From Multifurca ochricompacta (lineage: Eukaryota; Basidiomycota; Agaricomycetes; Russulales; Russulaceae), in assembly GCA_022496185.1 (NCBI GenBank), contig WTXG01000502.1, positions 1 through 17,052 of the forward strand: DNA of 17,052 nucleotides, in the 5' to 3' direction. The position numbers were made by a program, and so were the translations under genes. The first letter of the stretch is position 1. Each line of letters begins with the position of its first letter. Positions 7,634-15,931 of the stretch are shown here, one piece after another. Below the pieces are notes generated by a model. That model was not told the DNA's origin. It ran no database searches and was given only the letters and a program-made list of their open reading frames with translations.

Positions 7634-8089
7634 CATGATCAGTCAGCAGAGTAAAGCAGCTTACGAATCACAAAGATAAGGCTCAGTCAGCAATACAGCT
7701 GACTGATACTTGCTGATTCTTGCTTACACTTACTGCTTACCTCGTTACACTGAGAAATGTATATAAGACCCTCTGTAACAGCCTGTAGCCCCCATCTTGT
7801 CCTCTTGGGGCTGCAGGTGAGTAACTGTCTACACGAGTTCGATACATAGTGCTAATGGTATCCTGCCTCCCTGTGTGACTCGATCCTTTGGATCTTGTCC
7901 TCTTGGGGCTGCAGCTTCTTCCAGTTTCAGAACGCCGTCATCGTGGTTGCATAAACCACAGTGGGTGACACAGTTCCTGGTCATTGCTTAACGCGTGACG
8001 TTTGCCTCCGCGGTACGCCCAACGACTTAGGTCGCCACATTTTTGCCCTTCTTTGTTACTAAGTGTACACGGAGCTTCACCCGTTACAC

Positions 8090-8941
8090 ATAGCATATGT
8101 ATTGGCATTGATGAGAGGGCCAAAAGTTGATCAATGGGTCGAAGAACAGACCAATTGGCTCATCAATATTGCCCAAAATAGAATTAGGGTTCAATGACCA
8201 TGGGATGTCTTCCGACAAACCTTCATTGCCGCCTGGTCCAACATGGCAGCTGGACAAAGAGTGTTACAAGTGCTTGAGAAATTGCAAATGAAAGATGGCA
8301 ACATTGATGATTATATTGCAGAGTTCTGTGATCTAGCTGTTCAGGCTGAGCTGCACCTAGATGATGCTAGTGTTCGACAATACTTCTATCACGGACTGCC
8401 CACTGGATTAGCTACCACAATCCTGACTCAGGACCAGCTGCAAACACTAGAGGAAGCCACTGACTCAGCTAGATGACACCAAGCCAACTGGGTCTTTCTC
8501 CGAGGTATTGTCGGCAAGAAAAAGAGTACAGATCCATCCCTGCATGGAAACGAGTTCACCTTTTACAAGAAACACGATCCTAACACCATGGATGTGGACA
8601 CCATAAAGAAGGCTGTCACTGCTGAAGAAAAAGAACAGTATAAGAAAGAAGGACATTGCTTCGAATGCAGACGATGAGGTCATCTTGTCCACAATTGCCC
8701 AAACAAAAAAACCAGGACTAGTGCAGGCATGACAGCTCGGACCACCACCATCTCGGAGGTGCCACCCATGACTGCAGCAGTACCCACTGTGCCCACAGGC
8801 CCCTCCCCAGTGCTCATGGCACCCTCTGTTTCTGCGATTAGCATTCCCACATTGGCAGCTGCTCTAAAGACCATGACTGATGAACAGTGACTGGAGTTAC
8901 AGAATCAATTCAAAGGAGACAAGGATTTTTATATCGCTTGA
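8090..8941 (+). pseudogene. gag: Decayed gag of element 2 (capsid C-terminal part and zinc knuckle)
   Basis: The frame is continuous from the border of element 1 to about 8941, with five TGA stops (8195, 8474, 8675, 8888, 8939) and no frameshift. Recognisable parts are the capsid segment around GPKVDQWVEEQ (8118-8150), the helix-rich region at 8243-8473 containing DDYIAEFCDLA and FYHGLP, and a CCHC knuckle at 8654-8699 (CFEC...GH...NC), in which one x4 residue is now a stop. The N-terminal half must lie left of element 1. Positions such as FYHGLP and the knuckle normally carry Arg in this family, so Arg loss by CpG change is likely. It is nonfunctional. Confidence 0.88.
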
Positions 8942-9591
8942 ATGGTGCGGCCTTCATTTGAGCACTAGTATCACATCGTGTATTCAGATCACCACTCAGA
9001 GCAATGAAAATATCTGTTCCCCTACATGGAGTGACAAAAAAGGCCCATATACAAGCACTTGTGGACAGTGGAGCCACAGAAAATTTCATCAGTTATCAGA
9101 CAGTTATTAAAAACAGATTCCCAGTTAAACAATTAACAGTTCTGAAACAATTACAAAATGCAGATGGGTCCCCCAATGCCACAAACAAGATTACCCAATG
9201 TGTTGATCTGTTAGTATCTACAAACAACAAGCTCCAACGACATCACTTTTATATCACATCCATCAGCACTGATGATATGATCTTGGGCTACCCTTGGTTT
9301 GTGGCAATGAATCCATAAATTGATTGGCAGAATGGATGACTAAATCAGCAGATCCACCTTGCTCTCCCTAGCAAAAAGATCCAATGCCTTAATATCGCAC
9401 AAGAACTTGCCATTAAAGTGAAAGACAAAACAGAAAGATTGTGGGATCAGGTCGTACCTCCTGAGTACCATGAACATCACAAGGTCTTTAGCAACGAGGC
9501 GCAACGCTTCCCTGCACCACACCCCTGGGATCATCGAATCAAATTGAAACCCAACGCACCAGCCACTTTAGATTGCAAAATCTACCCTCTC
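8942..9591 (+). pseudogene. pol: Decayed pol of element 2, part A: protease and linker to RT
   Basis: The pol frame is -1 to the gag frame. The aspartic protease reads clearly at 9004-9318, with the active-site motif DSGAT (LVDSGATENFISYQ, about 9058-9099) and the late motif ILGYPWF. Stops in this frame are TGA 8959, TAA 9316 and TGA 9337. From 9418 the segment that normally precedes RT is open (LWDQVVPPEYHEHHKVFS, then HPWDHRIKL) and ends in KIYPL at 9591, where an LTR is inserted. The pol frame resumes exactly at 10763 when the insert and one ctctc copy are discounted. Confidence 0.88.
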
Positions 9592-10757
9592 TGTTACAAC
9601 CCCACTCTTTTCCCTGACCCTTCCTTGATGCCATACCCACTTCTGGCCTCTGCCTTCTGCACATATGACCCTTGCCTCTATAACTCTACTGCCTGATGCC
9701 TGTGGCTTGTATGCCCAGGACCCCACCCTGATGCCTGTGACATGATGCTCTCAGGACCCCTTACCCTTGATACCTGCACCTGACTCACTGATAGTTCAGC
9801 TACTGTGCTGATGGCTGCATTCCCCTTTCCCCTGATGCTTGGCCTCTGTTTTGGCCAGCATCTGTACCCTGTCCCTGTGGCTGACACCCATAGGATCTCT
9901 GACACTGTCCCTGCCAAACCTGACTCTGAATACAAGACAACTTTGGCTTGCATTTGCCCCTCCAGGCCACATGACCTGTAGGCACATGACCTATCATGTG
10001 ACCCTTGACCATGTGACCTCTTTGACCATGTGATCTTGGGCTTTGATCATGACCCCTTAGATCATCTGACCCATCAATCACTTGACCCTCTTCTCTGACT
10101 CCTGTGGGAGTATTCCCACACTGATATGACTCCTGTGGGGCTGCCCCACATGACTATGCTTCTGATAAGGCTTATCCTTATCATGGACTATATTTAACAT
10201 CTTAGCTACTATTGGATGATAAGGACTTGATTATCTACAGTACCAGATCTCTGATACAGTACTTAAGACCCTGTAGACAGTCAGTAGAACCCCAGACTTG
10301 ACATCTTGTATCTTCAGCCTAGATATCTCTGATTCAGAAATCCACTGCACCCTTTGCCCCTTTACACTTTTGACCTCCCTGAAGGGACCCCATTGCCTCT
10401 GGCAATGGGTGTGCACCTTTCCCTTTGAACCTGTCCCCTTCCCCTTCATTCCCTTTGGCTTTAGTCTGCTTGGTGTGCTTCTAGCACTGCAGCTAAGCCT
10501 GATTCCAGCTTAACAGTCAGAGGGGATTAGCTCCCTTTGACTGACTCTTCCCGTCTCCCTCAGCACCTGGTTATGGTGCAGATCCTCTCCCTTTTGATGC
10601 TAAGAAGGCCTGGTGCAGCTTGCCAGGCTGTGCCGGGCTTGTCACGAGCCCAGAGGCACTGTCCCAGGAGTACAGAGCCCACTCCTGCAGCCGAGGCCCT
10701 GAACAGATCCCGCAGACCCGTGCACGTCGCACAGGAAACGCCCTGCCGAGCGTTACA
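9592..10757 (+). repeat. 1166-bp LTR of a related family inserted in element 2 pol; CpG-free for ~950 bp
   Basis: It starts TGTTACAACC, ends GAGCGTTACA, and is flanked by ctctc at 9587-9591 and 10758-10762. It holds no coding domain. Similarity to element 1's LTR appears in the core promoter: ACTTAAGACCCTGTAG (10261-10276) followed by CATCTTGT (10302-10309), the same order as around the start of element 1. GATAAGGCTTATCC (10164-10177) is a small palindrome. The motif CATGTGAY occurs at 9995, 10010 and 10027. No CG occurs from about 9600 to 10551, whereas about 10 lie in 10633-10757. A solo LTR is the simplest reading; a short nonautonomous element is possible. Confidence 0.8.
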
Positions 10758-12646
10758 CTCTCGGACCAGGAGAGCAAGACACATTAAACAAATTTTTGGA
10801 AGAACACTTACAAAAGGGCTATATTCAGGAGTCAAAATCACCTTACGCATCACCCTTCTTCTTTATTAAGAAGAAGGATGGCAAGCTCAGACCTGTCCAA
10901 GATTATTGGAAGCTGAATGACTGGACAATCTGTAACATGTATCCTCTCCCACTGATCCCAGAGTTAATAGATCACGTCTGTAGTAGCACTTTGTTTACAA
11001 AGATGGACATATGCTGGGGCTATAATAATATTTGCATCATCCCAGAAGATCACTGGAAGGCAGTGTTCAAAACTAATCACAGTCTCTTTGAACCAAATGT
11101 GATGTTCTTTGGGTTAACTAACTCCCCAGCAACCTTTCAGACTATGATGAATGCTGAATTCTGAAAAGAACTGGACAAGTGTGACACTAATGGAAGGGCT
11201 TGGTTCACCATTTATATGGATGACATTCTTATCCATACTGATCATGATCTGGCCAATCATCGCACAAAAGTACATCACATCTTGGATAAAATTAGTGATT
11301 TGGACCTCTATCTTAAGCTGGAGAAATGCTCATTTGAACAAACATGCATCAAATACTTAGGTCTCATTCTGGAGGCTGACCATGTTCACATGGATCCTGT
11401 AAAAGTAGAAGGCGTCACCACCTGGAAGACGCCCACAAATGTCAAAGAGGTCTGATCCTTTCTGGGTTTCTGCCAGTTCTATCATCAATTCATTCAGGGA
11501 TTCAGTAAAATCACAGCCCCACTGAATGCTTTGACCAGTATAAAGAAAACCTGGCACTGGATGACTGAAGAACAAAATGCCTTCAATACCCTAAAACAAC
11601 GGGTCACATCTCAACCCATCTTAGCCCAACCCGACTTTGACAAACCTTTCATCGTAGATACTGATGCATCAGGTTATGCACTGGGTGCCACTCTCAGTCA
11701 GAAAGATCCGGAAGGACGTCTTCACCCAATTGCCTATCTATCGAAAACACTGGATGCGACACAAAGGAACTGGGATATCTATGATTGCGAGTTATTTGCA
11801 GTTGTTGTTGCACTCTGCTCATGGCAACAATATCTCATGGGTGCCAGACATAAAGTCCTAATCCGTACTGATCATAATAACCTTCAGTACTTTAAGGAAC
11901 CACAAAAATTGAATCGTAGACAAGCTCATTGGCTCCAGGAGCTTGCAGACTTTGACTTTTCGCTTGAACATGTTCCAGGAAAGTTGCACACCATTGCTGA
12001 TATGTTATCTCACTGACCCGATGCTGACCATGGTGAGGATGACAACCAGGAGGTTATAGTCCTTCCTAATGAATTATTTATCAAGACAGTAACTGGGGAC
12101 AAACTTCCTTTTCCCCGCACACTCCCTGAGTGCTGTGAGATTCTTCAATGGTATCATGATCACTTGCTAGTGGGACACCCAGGCATCGATAAGATGGTAT
12201 GAAGGATCCAACAAGAGTATGAAGGGATGGACCTAAAACCATTCGTATGCGACTATATATGAGGATGCACCAAATGCCAGGAGAATAAACCCCACCTGGT
12301 GGGGAAGGTGCCATCATACCCCTTGGACATACCAGCTACCGCCAGCCCATTCCAATACATAGCTATGGATCTCATTACAGATCTCCCATCATCGGGACAA
12401 TATGACGCTGTCTTAACAATTGTTGACCAAGGATGTACGAAATCCACAAAGTTCATACCTTGCTTGAAGGATATTACTGGTGAAGGAGTCACAACACTGT
12501 ATTATCGACACCTATTTCCACTATTTGGCATCCCAAAATGCATTGTTTCTGATTGTGACCTGTGTTTCACATCCCATTTCACCCGTTCGCTCGCTGAAGT
12601 CCTACAAATCTGACAGAATTTATCCACTGCCTTCCACCCTCAAACT
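10758..12646 (+). pseudogene. pol: Decayed pol of element 2, part B: RT, RNase H, integrase N-terminal part
   Basis: One frame runs from 10763 to 12646 with no frameshift and six stops, all TGA: 11162, 11453, 12014, 12200, 12260, 12611. RT shows FLEEHLQKGYI, FFFIKKKDGKL, KMDICWGY and YMDD (11213-11224). RNase H shows DTDASGYALG, YDCELFAVV, RTDHNN and ADMLS. Integrase shows a zinc-finger remnant (HPGIDKM, GCTKCQ), the DLITDLPS Asp and SDCD where the family has SDR. Several family Arg positions have changed at CpG-compatible codons, for example QDYW at 10907, TNH at 11078 and SDC at 12554. A solo LTR splits the integrase at 12647. It is nonfunctional. Confidence 0.92.
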
Positions 12647-13555
12647 TGTCATGGCTCTACCTTATTTTTCCTTTTATTTTTCCCTTTTTGGATCACATGA
12701 CTGTGGGAAGATTACCCAGCAGTCTCAACATGTGATCATGGGAATGTAGTCATGACATGGATCATGTGACCGAGTCACATGTAATAGTCACATGCTGCTT
12801 AGTCAGCACAAGAGCCACTCAAGAATTACAAGTCGACTTTCTATTGTGTTTACCACAATAAGCAGAGGCCCCACAGTCTAGACAGTTCTAGACCAAGTGG
12901 AGCTGCTATCAAGATAAGAGGAGTCCAGCCTAGAAGGTTCTAGGTAAGTGGAGCTCTAGATAAGGGCCCAGGTTGGGCCATGGCCAATTTTAGCACAGAA
13001 CCACATGTATCAGTAGATAGACATGTTCCAGACCAAAGGGCTAGACTACATATCAGTTATCTACTCCACAGTGACATCATAGTGACGTCATAATGTGAGA
13101 GTATGATCAGTCAGCAGAGTAAAGCAGCTTATGAATCACAGAGATAAGGCTCAGTCAGCAATACAGCTGACTGATACTTGCTGATTCTTGCTTACACTTA
13201 CTGCTTACCTTGTTACACTGAGAAATGTATATAAGACCCCCTGTAACAGCCTGTAGCCCCCATCTTGTCCTCTTGGGGCTGCAGGTGAGTAACTGTCTAC
13301 ACAAGTTTGATACATAGTGCTAATGGTACACTGCCTCCCTGCGTGACATGATCCTTTGGATCTTGTCCTCTTGGGGCTGCAGCTTCTTCCAGTTTCAGAA
13401 TGCCATCATCATGGTTGAATAAACCACAGTGGGTGACACAGTTCCTGGTCATTGCTTGATGCGTGACGTTTGCCTCTGCAGTACGCCCAACGACTTAGGT
13501 CACCAACCTTTGCCCTTCTTTGTTACTAAGTGTACATGGAGCTTCACCCATTACA
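12647..13555 (+). repeat. Solo LTR of the element 1 family, 909 bp, inside element 2 integrase
   Basis: It aligns over its full length with 7182-8088, starts TGTCATGGCT, ends CCCATTACA, and is flanked by aaact at 12642-12646 and 13556-13560. It keeps the TATA box (13228-13234), the 23-bp repeat pair (13262-13284 and 13360-13382), the GTGAGT donor, the CTAAT branch motif and the 98-nt spacing. AATAAA lies at 13418-13423, where the other copies have CATAAA. Many differences from the 3' LTR are CG in the latter and TG or CA here. Recombination between two LTRs of a full insertion usually makes such solo copies. Confidence 0.93.
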
Positions 13556-13674
13556 AAACTGATGGATTGAGCGAACACATGAATCTCTGGTTAGAGCAAT
13601 ACCTGTGCCTCTGGCTTGGTGACGATCAACATCACTGGCCGGATTATCTCCCACTGGCTGAGTACATACATTGA
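13556..13674 (+). pseudogene. pol: Decayed pol of element 2, part C: end of integrase core
   Basis: After the second aaact copy the integrase frame continues directly (DGLSEHMN, then WLEQYLCLWLGDDQHHWPDYLPLAEY). It supplies the conserved Glu of the DDE triad in SEHMN. The frame stops at TGA 13672-13674 and homology fades within the next 30 bp. The integrase C-terminus, any chromodomain and the 3' LTR of element 2 are absent from the window. Confidence 0.88.
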
Positions 13675-13705
13675 TGAACAGGCATGTGCGCGCAGTGATA
13701 CTGAC

Positions 13706-14061
13706 TGTTGATTGTTAGCGTGTAAGGCTAGACAAAGACAAAGTTAACTTCAGAGGTAGAAGAAACTCTGAAGTGTAAGAGACGAAACAGACACCCTTAT
13801 ATACACCTTAAGGGATGGTCTGTGCGCAATGGAATGCGCTAGAATGTACTACTGAGGGACTAAGGCCATTGGCCAGTGAGATATCACATGTTACACAGGA
13901 TTACTAAGGTACATCAGTCAGCTGCTGCGCATTGCAAGAAAGAAAGTAATAATGATATAGTAAAAAGTCTGAAACTCCGAATCAATATCTAATCTAATCT
14001 TGCACAGCTTAGACCCTAACCTAGATGCCTGAAGCACCTCAAGACACATGCCGTGTCAACA
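13706..14061 (-). repeat. Copia-like 3' LTR, 356 bp, minus strand
   Basis: Read on the minus strand it begins TGTTGACACGG and ends AACAATCAACA, with perfect TGTTGA/TCAACA ends. It carries TATATAAG (plus positions 13796-13803) and is preceded by a purine tract. Short LTRs starting TGTTGA are usual for fungal Copia elements. No matching 5-bp duplication flanks it (left ctgac, right tccct), so it is more likely the 3' end of a truncated element than a solo LTR. I could not find Copia coding sequence upstream of it. Family assignment is by LTR form only. Confidence 0.65.
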
Positions 14062-14068
14062 TCCCTCC
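14062..14068 (-). promoter_or_regulatory. Polypurine tract of the Copia-like element
   Basis: On the minus strand GGAGGGA stands directly before the TG of the LTR, where the plus-strand primer of an LTR element is expected. It supports the reading as a 3' LTR of a truncated insertion. Confidence 0.55.
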
Positions 14069-14196
14069 ATGATTAAGGCATCAGGTCAAAATGAATTGAA
14101 TGAGCATATCGCCAGTCAAGAGGTGTGAGAGTGAGTCGACGAGAGGAGAGGAGTGATCTGAAGTGTGTTATGCAAACTGAAACGCGTTCAGTCACA

Positions 14197-14262
14197 CACC
14201 TCTTGCGTCACTCTCGAGGTTGACAACATGGACACTTCTTGTGTCACATTCGAGGTTGAGAA
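14197..14262 (+). repeat. Two imperfect copies of a ~30-bp unit, period 36
   Basis: Positions 14197-14226 and 14233-14262 share cac-ttcttg-gtcac and the core tcgaggttga, with about five mismatches. There is no coding potential. The rest of 14069-14196 shows no feature I can name. Confidence 0.55.
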
Positions 14263-14328
14263 TATACTCATATAAGCCCAAGTTTAGTAACCATGTTTTC
14301 ATGTGATGCTCTTGGTAGTAGGGTTTAA

Positions 14329-14557
14329 AGGTCTGGTTTGGTCTGGTTTTTTTCCTTTTTTGGCCATAACCAGAACCGGAACCAGTCTTGGTGAGTCTCA
14401 TTTTGACCTTAACCTTAACTGAAACCTGCCAAAAATCACTAACCAGTTAATATTGGTTAAATTCCGGTCTATGGACCGGTTAAAACCAGTCTCAATATGA
14501 CCGGTTAAAACCAGTCTCGGGCGGTTCTGGTCCTGGTCTAGACCGGTTTTTGCAGCT
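14329..14557 (+). repeat. Degenerate GGTCTGGTT / ACCGGT repeat region
   Basis: The region is built from short variants of ggtctggtt, ccggtt and their complements. One 20-bp unit (gaccggttaaaaccagtctc) occurs exactly at 14474-14493 and 14499-14518. Sense units at the left edge (14331-14350) and right edge (14523-14553) face complementary aaccag units between, so parts could fold back. It may be a diverged minisatellite or a small nonautonomous element; no terminal repeats or target duplication were seen. Confidence 0.5.
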
Positions 14558-15409
14558 GCACAGAATGTGGAGATTGTGCATTTTTAAGACTTGAGGGAAT
14601 CAGATACACTTAGCATTGCTTATACAAAAGTATATTACTATTACTACTATCCTACAAAGTTTCAGGTCAGATCATGTGTCCGATCTAAAATGAGACAAGA
14701 ATCAGTTATGAAATCTATACAAACACGAAAAAACGCGAGAAAACGCAAAGTGACGCATTACCGGTTTTCGCACCACACCAAAAAGACTCCCATACACAGC
14801 ACTGTAACATTATTTCTCACTTTTACTTCACAAGGACTCCTAAATTTGTTGCATTGCACTCCTGTATGGACACTGGATGGGGCCTAACCCCCTTCCAGTG
14901 AGATGGAGACTAAGACATCGCTCCACACTCAGACTTAGTTGACCAGGGATAAGGTTACTTTCAGAACAGTCATAGTAGCATTAATATCAGAACCAAATTC
15001 TTGTACTTAATACAGGCTATTACAACTCTTAAAACCTGCAATTTGCCCCAGTAAGCCCAGCGATGCTAATTGCCTTGCTACCAAATCCTGCATCGCGCAC
15101 ACGCCATGTTGCCCTAGTGTACCCAAACCTTGACTTGACTTTCTGCTCCAGATGTTGCAAGGATTGAATCCTCTGTAGGGTGCCATTTGACGGATGTGAT
15201 GGGCGTGCGATGTCATGTGAAGGATGCAACAGGTTTGAGACCTGGTGCAGTGGTCCTGGTTGAAGCAAGCGTTAGTCACACAAAGCCAAGTCATGCCCTG
15301 TTACTCACCCATGCTTATTTATGCTTCACAAATCCCATACCTTGATAGCAGCCCAGTCCATCGCAAAGCCCTCAGCGCGTCTATGAGTATCGATGGTCTA
15401 TCATGCGCT
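14558..15409 (+). other. About 850 bp without a recognisable feature
   Basis: Open frames on either strand are under 120 codons and show no family resemblance. I saw no LTR ends, tRNA-like fold or tandem repeat. A stretch near 15230 (ggtttgagacc) weakly resembles a Pol III B box but has no matching A box. Confidence 0.4.
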
Positions 15410-15931
15410 GGGAGTGTCGAGCGCATGCATGGGTGGACGCACCTCGGGAAGCCATCCTCCATCCAGGTGGGAGTGTCGAGCGCATGCATGGGTGGACGCA
15501 CCTCGGGAAGCTGTCCTCCATCCAGGTGGGAGTGTCGAGCGCATGCATGGGTGGACGCACCTCGGGAATCCGTCCTCCATCCAGGTGTTGATTGACCTCT
15601 TGACCATCTTCCTCCGACGCACTTGCAAGCCCAAGCCCACCCTGTCCACACTGATGTAGACCCCATGTTCGGGAGTGTCGAGCGCATGCATGGGTGGACG
15701 CACCTCGGGAAGCCGTCCTCCATCCAGGTGGGAGTGTCGAGCACATGCATGGGTGGACGCACCTCAGGAATCCGTCCTCCATCCAGGTGGGAGTGTTGAG
15801 CGCATGCATGGGTGGACGCACCTTGGGAATCCGTCCTCCATCCAGGTGTTGATTGACCTCTTAATTGTCTTCCTCCGACGCACTTGCAAGCCCAAGCCCA
15901 CCCTGTCCACGCTGACGTAGACCCCACGTTC
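15410..15931 (+). repeat. 59-bp minisatellite with 261-bp higher-order repeat
   Basis: Six 59-bp units lie at 15410, 15469, 15528, 15671, 15730 and 15789, each starting gggagtgtcgag and ending ctccatccaggt, with only a few differences each. After units 3 and 6 an 84-bp segment follows (15587-15670 and 15848-15931). The array is thus two copies of a 261-bp unit (3 x 59 + 84). Divergence is low, so the duplication is recent. Since 59 leaves remainder 2 on division by 3, successive units are read in different frames. They are stop-free on the minus strand in all three, which gives long but probably spurious ORFs. Confidence 0.95.

Larger units (their letters stand above)
1..8088 (+). mobile_element. 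Element 1: Ty3/gypsy chromovirus, nearly full length, 5' end cut by window edge
   Basis: The order is LTR, primer-binding site, Gag-region ORFs with a CCHC zinc knuckle, protease, reverse transcriptase, RNase H, integrase, chromodomain, polypurine tract, LTR. This is the gene order of Ty3/gypsy chromoviruses. By alignment to the 3' LTR, 288 bp of the 5' LTR lie left of the window, so the whole element should be about 8.4 kb. Over the shared 619 bp the two LTRs differ by five substitutions and two single-base indels, so insertion is fairly recent. The element sits in the gag of an older element that resumes at 8089, where catag is the candidate 5-bp target duplication; its left copy is out of view. 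Coding capacity is damaged by one in-frame TGA and two one-base frame breaks, so this copy is probably not autonomous unless these are assembly errors. Confidence 0.95.
7182..8088 (+). repeat. 3' LTR of element 1, complete, 907 bp
   Basis: It runs from TGTCACAGCT after the polypurine tract to ...CCGTTACA, with imperfect inverted ends (TGTCAC/GTTACA). U3 is 7182-7793, with a TATA box at 7760-7766. R is predicted to begin at 7794. The candidate intron is 7817-7914, between 23-bp repeat copies at 7794-7816 and 7892-7914. Element 2 gag sequence resumes right after it, at 8089. Confidence 0.95.
8089..13705 (+). mobile_element. Element 2: older, decayed Ty3/gypsy element carrying nested insertions
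   Basis: Its coding remains are collinear: capsid and zinc knuckle (8090-8700), protease (9004-9318), pre-RT segment (9418-9591), RT, RNase H and integrase (10763-12646), integrase core end (13561-13674). It is interrupted by element 1 on its left, an LTR at 9592-10757 and a solo LTR at 12647-13555. Its own LTRs, 5' part of gag and integrase C-terminus are not visible. At least 13 of its 14 internal stop codons are TGA. The right border is uncertain and is set at the edge of the Copia-like LTR. Confidence 0.9.

Noticed and set aside
9678..10081. Several overlapping minus-strand ORFs in the 1166-bp LTR
   Set aside because: Low-complexity composition without CpG gives chance open frames; no domains, and they lie inside an LTR.
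10537..10869. Plus-strand ORF crossing the right end of the 1166-bp LTR
   Set aside because: It runs across the target duplication into the wrong frame of RT; the real RT frame is +1 to it.
8195..12613. TGA as a recoded sense codon in element 2
   Set aside because: Other Arg codons changed to TGG, TGT and CAC in the same CpG pattern, which recoding does not explain, and element 1 uses TGA and TAG as ordinary stops.
14591..14887. 98-codon plus-strand ORF
   Set aside because: Composition is that of AT-rich intergenic DNA, with a Tyr run from a tta/cta repeat; no family resemblance or splice context.
15180..15260. Possible SINE or tRNA-like Pol III promoter (ggtttgagacc)
   Set aside because: Only a weak B-box match; no A box at proper distance, no cloverleaf, no T-run end.
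15007..15294. 95-codon minus-strand ORF left of the minisatellite
   Set aside because: No recognisable motif, two overlapping frames equally open, and no clear splice or start context.
15410..15847. CRISPR-like array
   Set aside because: The 59-bp units are directly adjacent with no variable spacers; it is an ordinary tandem minisatellite in a eukaryotic genome.
15319..15927. A 202-codon minus-strand ORF as a real repeat-protein gene
   Set aside because: It is almost wholly the minisatellite read in shifting frames, two other minus frames are also open, and composition is that of the repeat. It is kept only as a finding.
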